Positions 60,335 through 64,000 of a stretch of 64,000 nucleotides of DNA are shown here, in pieces. A model generated the notes under the pieces. The model was not told the origin of the DNA. It made no database searches and worked only from the letters and a program-made list of their open reading frames with translations. Position 1 is the first letter of the stretch. Each line of letters opens with the position of its first letter. A program made the translations under genes and the position numbers. The DNA is from an uncultured Collinsella sp. (GTDB taxonomy: Bacteria; Actinomycetota; Coriobacteriia; Coriobacteriales; Coriobacteriaceae). The stretch lies in assembly GCA_934668695.1 (NCBI GenBank), contig CAKUOD010000003.1, forward strand, positions 62,001 to 126,000. Reading direction: 5' to 3'.

Positions 60335-61213
60335 ATGACTGCAGAAGATAAGGCAAAGAACGCCGGCAAGGTCGCGCTCGTCTTGGAGGGTGGCAGTTTT
60401 CGCGGGCAGTTTACCGCCGGCGTGCTCGACGTTCTCATGGAGGCCGGTGTCGAAATTCCGGCGGTGTACGGCGTCTCGGCCGGTGCGCTCAATGGCGTCA
60501 ACTACAAGTCGCACCAGATCGGTCGCACCAACCGAGTCAATTTGACCTTCTGCAATGACAACCGCTACATGGGTGCCGCATCCTTCGCATCCACGGGCTC
60601 CATCGTGGGTTACGACTTTATCTTCAACGATATCCAGGACCGCCTGGATCCCTTTGACAACGAGGCGTTCGACGCGAGCCCCATCGAGATGTACGCCGTC
60701 GCGACGGACATGCTCTTTGGAACTGCCGCATACCTGCCGGTCAAAAGCGCCGTGCTCGACCTCGATGCTGTGCGCGCCTCTACCTCGCTGCCGCTGGTGA
60801 CGCCGTCGGTCGAGATCGACGGGCACAAATACGTCGACGGCGGTGTAGCCGATTCGGTTCCTATCGAGCATGTGCTGGAGGAGGCCGGCTTCGAGCGCGC
60901 GGTTGTCATCGTCACCCAGGACCGCTCGTATGAGAAAAAGCCCTACGAGTTTTTGCCGGCGGCGCGTGCGCGCTATGCCGACTATCCCTATCTGCTCGAG
61001 GCTATCGAGACGCGCCACGACCGCTATAACCTCCAGCGCATGCACCTGTGGAAGTATGAGCGCGAGGGCCGCGCGCTGGTCGTCGCTCCGCAAAAGCCGG
61101 TCGAGGTCGGCCACGTTGAGCACGATCCGGCAAAGCTTCTCGACCTGTATATCCAGGGTCGCCAGGAGGCAAAGCGTTTGCTGGGAGATATCGAGACATT
61201 TGTCGAGCGCTAG
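60335..61213 (+). CDS. Patatin-like phospholipase/lipase (RssA-like)
   Basis: The 292-residue protein shows the oxyanion loop LVLEGGSFRGQF, the nucleophile elbow GVSAGAL (S48) and the catalytic Asp in KYVDGGVADSVPIEH. Family members hydrolyse acyl esters of lipids; many bacterial single-domain ones have unknown substrates. No signal peptide, so cytosolic. GGGAGG precedes the ATG. It appears monocistronic. Confidence 0.92.
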   Translation: MTAEDKAKNAGKVALVLEGGSFRGQFTAGVLDVLMEAGVEIPAVYGVSAGALNGVNYKSHQIGRTNRVNLTFCNDNRYMGAASFASTGSIVGYDFIFNDIQDRLDPFDNEAFDASPIEMYAVATDMLFGTAAYLPVKSAVLDLDAVRASTSLPLVTPSVEIDGHKYVDGGVADSVPIEHVLEEAGFERAVVIVTQDRSYEKKPYEFLPAARARYADYPYLLEAIETRHDRYNLQRMHLWKYEREGRALVVAPQKPVEVGHVEHDPAKLLDLYIQGRQEAKRLLGDIETFVER

Positions 61214-61276
61214 CGCTGCAACGTCACGGCTCGTGGATGACATGTGCAGAAACTCTGGTCGGAGCCAAAATACCTG

Positions 61277-61304
61277 TTGACTCGTACGGCGAGCGGGGTA
61301 ATAT
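61277..61304 (+). promoter_or_regulatory. Promoter of rplM-rpsI
   Basis: -35 TTGACT (61277-61282) and -10 TAATAT (61299-61304), 16-bp spacer, with a ~60-nt leader before rplM. Confidence 0.75.
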
Positions 61305-61370
61305 GGACGGGTTACTTGCAGAGCCCCGTGAATCTCTGTAACAACACGTACTGTACATGGAGGAGTCTAA

Positions 61371-61814
61371 GTGATTTCGAAATCGACTCACTACGCCAAG
61401 CAGGGCGAGGTCCAGCGCAACTGGGTTCTCGTCGACGCCGATGGTGCTGTCCTGGGCCGTCTTGCCACCCAGATCGCAATGATCCTGCGCGGTAAGAACA
61501 AGCCCCAGTTCACGCCCAACAGCGACTGCGGCGACTTCGTTGTCGTCATCAACGCCGATAAGGTCCAGCTTACCGGTAACAAGGCCGACACGAAGACCTA
61601 TTATCGCCACAGCGGCTACAACGGCGGCCTCAAGGCTGAGAGCTTCCGCCAGGCTATGGAGAAGCACCCGGAGAAGGTCATCGAGCGCGCCGTTCGCGGT
61701 ATGCTGCCTAAGACCACCCTCGGCCGTGCCCAGATGACCAAGCTTAAGGTCTACGCTGGTGCCGAGCATCCGCATGCTGCCCAGAACCCCACGAAGATTG
61801 AGCTGGAGGCTTAA
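61371..61814 (+). CDS. rplM: 50S ribosomal protein L13
   Basis: The 147-residue protein matches L13 over its length ([60 protein letters not shown]). A GTG start follows GGAGG. It is the first gene of the conserved L13-S9 operon; the second follows after 2 nt. Confidence 0.97.
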   Translation: MISKSTHYAKQGEVQRNWVLVDADGAVLGRLATQIAMILRGKNKPQFTPNSDCGDFVVVINADKVQLTGNKADTKTYYRHSGYNGGLKAESFRQAMEKHPEKVIERAVRGMLPKTTLGRAQMTKLKVYAGAEHPHAAQNPTKIELEA

Positions 61815-61816
61815 AG

Positions 61817-62212
<396 letters not shown>

Positions 62213-62242
62213 GGTTTTATCTCCTTACGAGATACAATGTAC

Positions 62243-62286
62243 AAGCGGGGCCTGCCGATTCCTCGGCGGGTCCCGCTTTTCTTTTT
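62243..62286 (+). terminator. Terminator after rpsI
   Basis: AAGCGGGGCCTGCCG and CGGCGGGTCCCGCTT arms with a 6-nt loop, followed by TTCTTTTTC. Confidence 0.92.
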
Positions 62287-62335
62287 CGACTAGGGTGGGC
62301 GGTTGTATATCGCCTGCTAGGGAAGGAGCGATCCT

Positions 62336-63673
62336 ATGCCCCAGAACATCTTCGGTACCGATGGCGTCCGTGGCGTCGCCAACGCCGACCTCTCGTGCGA
62401 CCTCGCGTTTCGCCTGGGCCGCGCGGCGACCAAGTTCCTTGGCCCAGACATCTGCATCGGCCGCGATACGCGTCTTTCGGGCACCATGCTCGAGAGCGCT
62501 CTGACTGCCGGCATCATGGCCGAGGGCGGCCGTCCGCACTGCTGCGGCGTCATCCCCACGCCTGCCGTGGCGCTGCTCACCGTCCAGAACGAGCTCGATG
62601 GCGGCATCGTCATCTCTGCTTCGCATAATCCGCCGGAGTTCAACGGCATCAAGTTCTTTAGCCGCAAGGGCATGAAGCTTCCCGATGCGGTCGAGGAAGA
62701 GATCAGCGCCTGGGTCATGTCCGAGGAAGCCATGGCTGCCGACACGCTGCCGACCGGTGCCGGCGTGGGTCACATCATCAAGATGAAAGACGCCCGCAAG
62801 GCATATGTCGACCACGCCATCGATACGCTTGATGGCCTGAGGCTCGATGGCCTAGTCGTTGCCGTCGACTGCGGCCATGGCGCTTCTTGCCAGACCACGC
62901 CTGCCGCGCTGCAGCGCCTGGGCGCCACGGTCCATGCCATCAACACCGATTACTGTGGCACCGACATTAACGTTGAGTGCGGCTCCACTCACCTTGAGCC
63001 CCTGCGCGAGCTCGTGCTGCGCACCCATGCCGATATCGGCCTGGCTCACGACGGCGACGCCGACCGCGTGCTGTTCGTGGACAGCGAGGGCAACGAGATC
63101 GATGGTGACTACATCCTGGCCATCTGCGGCTCCGACCTGGCTGCCCGCGGCAAGCTCGCCAACTCCGAGATCGTCTCGACCGTTATGTGCAACCTGGGCT
63201 TCTCCATTGCCATGAAGGAGCAGGGCTTCGAAATGGTTCAGACTGCCGTGGGCGACCGCTATGTTCTTGAGCGTATGCTCGCGGACGGCGCCGTCATCGG
63301 CGGCGAACAGTCCGGCCACATCATCTTCCTGGAGCACAACACCACCGGTGACGGCCTGGTGACGGCTCTGCAGCTGCTGGCCGTGCTCAAGCGCACCGGT
63401 CGTACCCTCACCGATCTTGCCGGCATCATGAAGAAGTACCCGCAGGTACTCGTCAACGTGCATTCCGACAACAAGGCTGGTCTGGACGATTGCCAGCCCA
63501 TCTGGGATGCCGTCGCTGCTGCCGAGAAGGAGCTTGACGGCCGCGGCCGCATTCTGGTGCGCCCGAGCGGTACCGAGCCGCTGGTCCGCGTTATGGCCGA
63601 GGCCGAGACGCACGAGCTGACCCAGCGCGTTGTCGACGACATCGTCGAGGTTGTCAAGCGCGAACTTCCCTAA
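62336..63673 (+). CDS. glmM: Phosphoglucosamine mutase
   Basis: The 445-residue enzyme converts glucosamine 6-phosphate to glucosamine 1-phosphate for peptidoglycan precursors. The phosphoserine loop is ISASHNPPEF (S96), the metal loop is HDGDADRVLF, the sugar loop GGEQSGHII and the phosphate loop RPSGTEPLVRV. The substitution of the usual FG motif is none: FGTDGVRGVAN is intact. GGAAGGAG precedes the ATG. It is followed 71 nt later by a PTS protein gene. Confidence 0.96.
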   Translation: MPQNIFGTDGVRGVANADLSCDLAFRLGRAATKFLGPDICIGRDTRLSGTMLESALTAGIMAEGGRPHCCGVIPTPAVALLTVQNELDGGIVISASHNPPEFNGIKFFSRKGMKLPDAVEEEISAWVMSEEAMAADTLPTGAGVGHIIKMKDARKAYVDHAIDTLDGLRLDGLVVAVDCGHGASCQTTPAALQRLGATVHAINTDYCGTDINVECGSTHLEPLRELVLRTHADIGLAHDGDADRVLFVDSEGNEIDGDYILAICGSDLAARGKLANSEIVSTVMCNLGFSIAMKEQGFEMVQTAVGDRYVLERMLADGAVIGGEQSGHIIFLEHNTTGDGLVTALQLLAVLKRTGRTLTDLAGIMKKYPQVLVNVHSDNKAGLDDCQPIWDAVAAAEKELDGRGRILVRPSGTEPLVRVMAEAETHELTQRVVDDIVEVVKRELP

Positions 63674-63744
63674 TGGTCAAAAACGAGTGCCAAGTGGTAA
63701 ACTGTTAAGGCTATTTTGGTCGATTGGTATGTCCGAGGGGGAGC

Positions 63745-64000
63745 ATGTTCACTAAAGTCCTAAGGTCTTTTGGTATGCGTGGTCGAGTCCTTACGCTGGA
63801 TGCTCCCATCTCGGGCGACGTCATTCCGCTTTCCGAGGTAAACGACCAGACATTTGCCACCGGCCTTTTGGGCCAGGGCGTGGCGATTCAGCCTACCGGC
63901 ACGCGTGTGATTGCACCGGCTGATGCCAAGGTCGAGGCCATTTTTCCCACGGGACACGCTGTTGCGCTTAACACGGTCGATGGCTTGGACGTGCTCATCC
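63745..64000 (+). CDS. PTS glucose-type EIIA component, N-terminal part (cut by window end)
   Basis: The first 85 codons are present (MFTKVLRSFGMRGRVLTLDA). The segment GDVIPLSEVNDQTFATGLLG, QGVAIQPTG and VIAPADAKVEAIFPTGHAVA matches EIIA-Glc (Crr-like) proteins, which carry phosphate from HPr to EIIB. The phospho-His lies beyond the window edge. CGAGGGGGAGC precedes the ATG. A ~70-nt gap separates it from glmM. Confidence 0.88.
   Translation, partial: MFTKVLRSFGMRGRVLTLDAPISGDVIPLSEVNDQTFATGLLGQGVAIQPTGTRVIAPADAKVEAIFPTGHAVALNTVDGLDVLI

Overview
The window looks like a chromosomal segment from a high-GC, Gram-positive, anaerobic gut actinomycete of the class Coriobacteriia, most likely Collinsella or a close relative. 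I infer this from high GC with actinobacterial-type promoters, an LPxTG pilus locus with a class C sortase, a GatCAB amidotransferase, a MoaC-MobB fusion, an orphan OmpR-type regulator beside a glutamine synthetase homologue, and dense sugar-acid catabolism. No search was run, so the genus is an inference.

Region 1 (1-15.4 kb) is a sugar-acid regulon converging on 2-keto-3-deoxygluconate (KDG). It holds an RpiB-fold isomerase and an SDR dehydrogenase (DhuI/DhuD-like, for unsaturated uronates), a FadR-type GntR regulator, two GntP permeases, an IlvD/Edd dehydratase, a HIT protein, a second GntR regulator, KDPG aldolase, KDG kinase and a LacI regulator. A YczE-like membrane protein and an orphan AAA ATPase lie inside it. 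Identical 16-bp LacI-type operators tie the membrane-protein, HIT-gntP and kdgK promoters together. Two RNA elements with compensatory base changes recur in these leaders, and they are the best candidates here for an undescribed regulatory system.

Region 2 (15.4-35.8 kb) holds a HEPN/MNT toxin-antitoxin pair whose MNT partner carries an N-terminal RelB/DinJ-like domain. Next come a glutamine synthetase homologue lacking several metal ligands with an orphan OmpR-type regulator, HtrA, LigA, a MATE-MerR multidrug operon with a classic 19-bp-spacer promoter, a heterodimeric ABC exporter, a DUF559-like putative nuclease, MoaA and MoaC-MobB, an MFS transporter and a HAD phosphatase. Palindromic intergenic repeats of several families separate these units.

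Region 3 (35.8-46.6 kb) is a sortase-dependent pilus locus: a giant beta-helix adhesin/pilin, an ancillary pilin, a major pilin and a class C sortase. It has an AT-rich leader, and an AbiE-like two-gene toxin-antitoxin module sits between the pilins and the sortase.

Region 4 (46.6-64 kb) has gatCAB, an AraC regulator divergent from a YbtPQ-like pair of ABC half-transporters, a small membrane protein with a P1-type metal ATPase, a RelB-like/PIN toxin-antitoxin pair, tmRNA, a patatin-like lipase, rplM-rpsI, glmM and the start of a PTS EIIA-Glc protein. The ABC operon and the metal ATPase share a palindromic AGCCATGGCT operator, suggesting one metal-responsive regulon.
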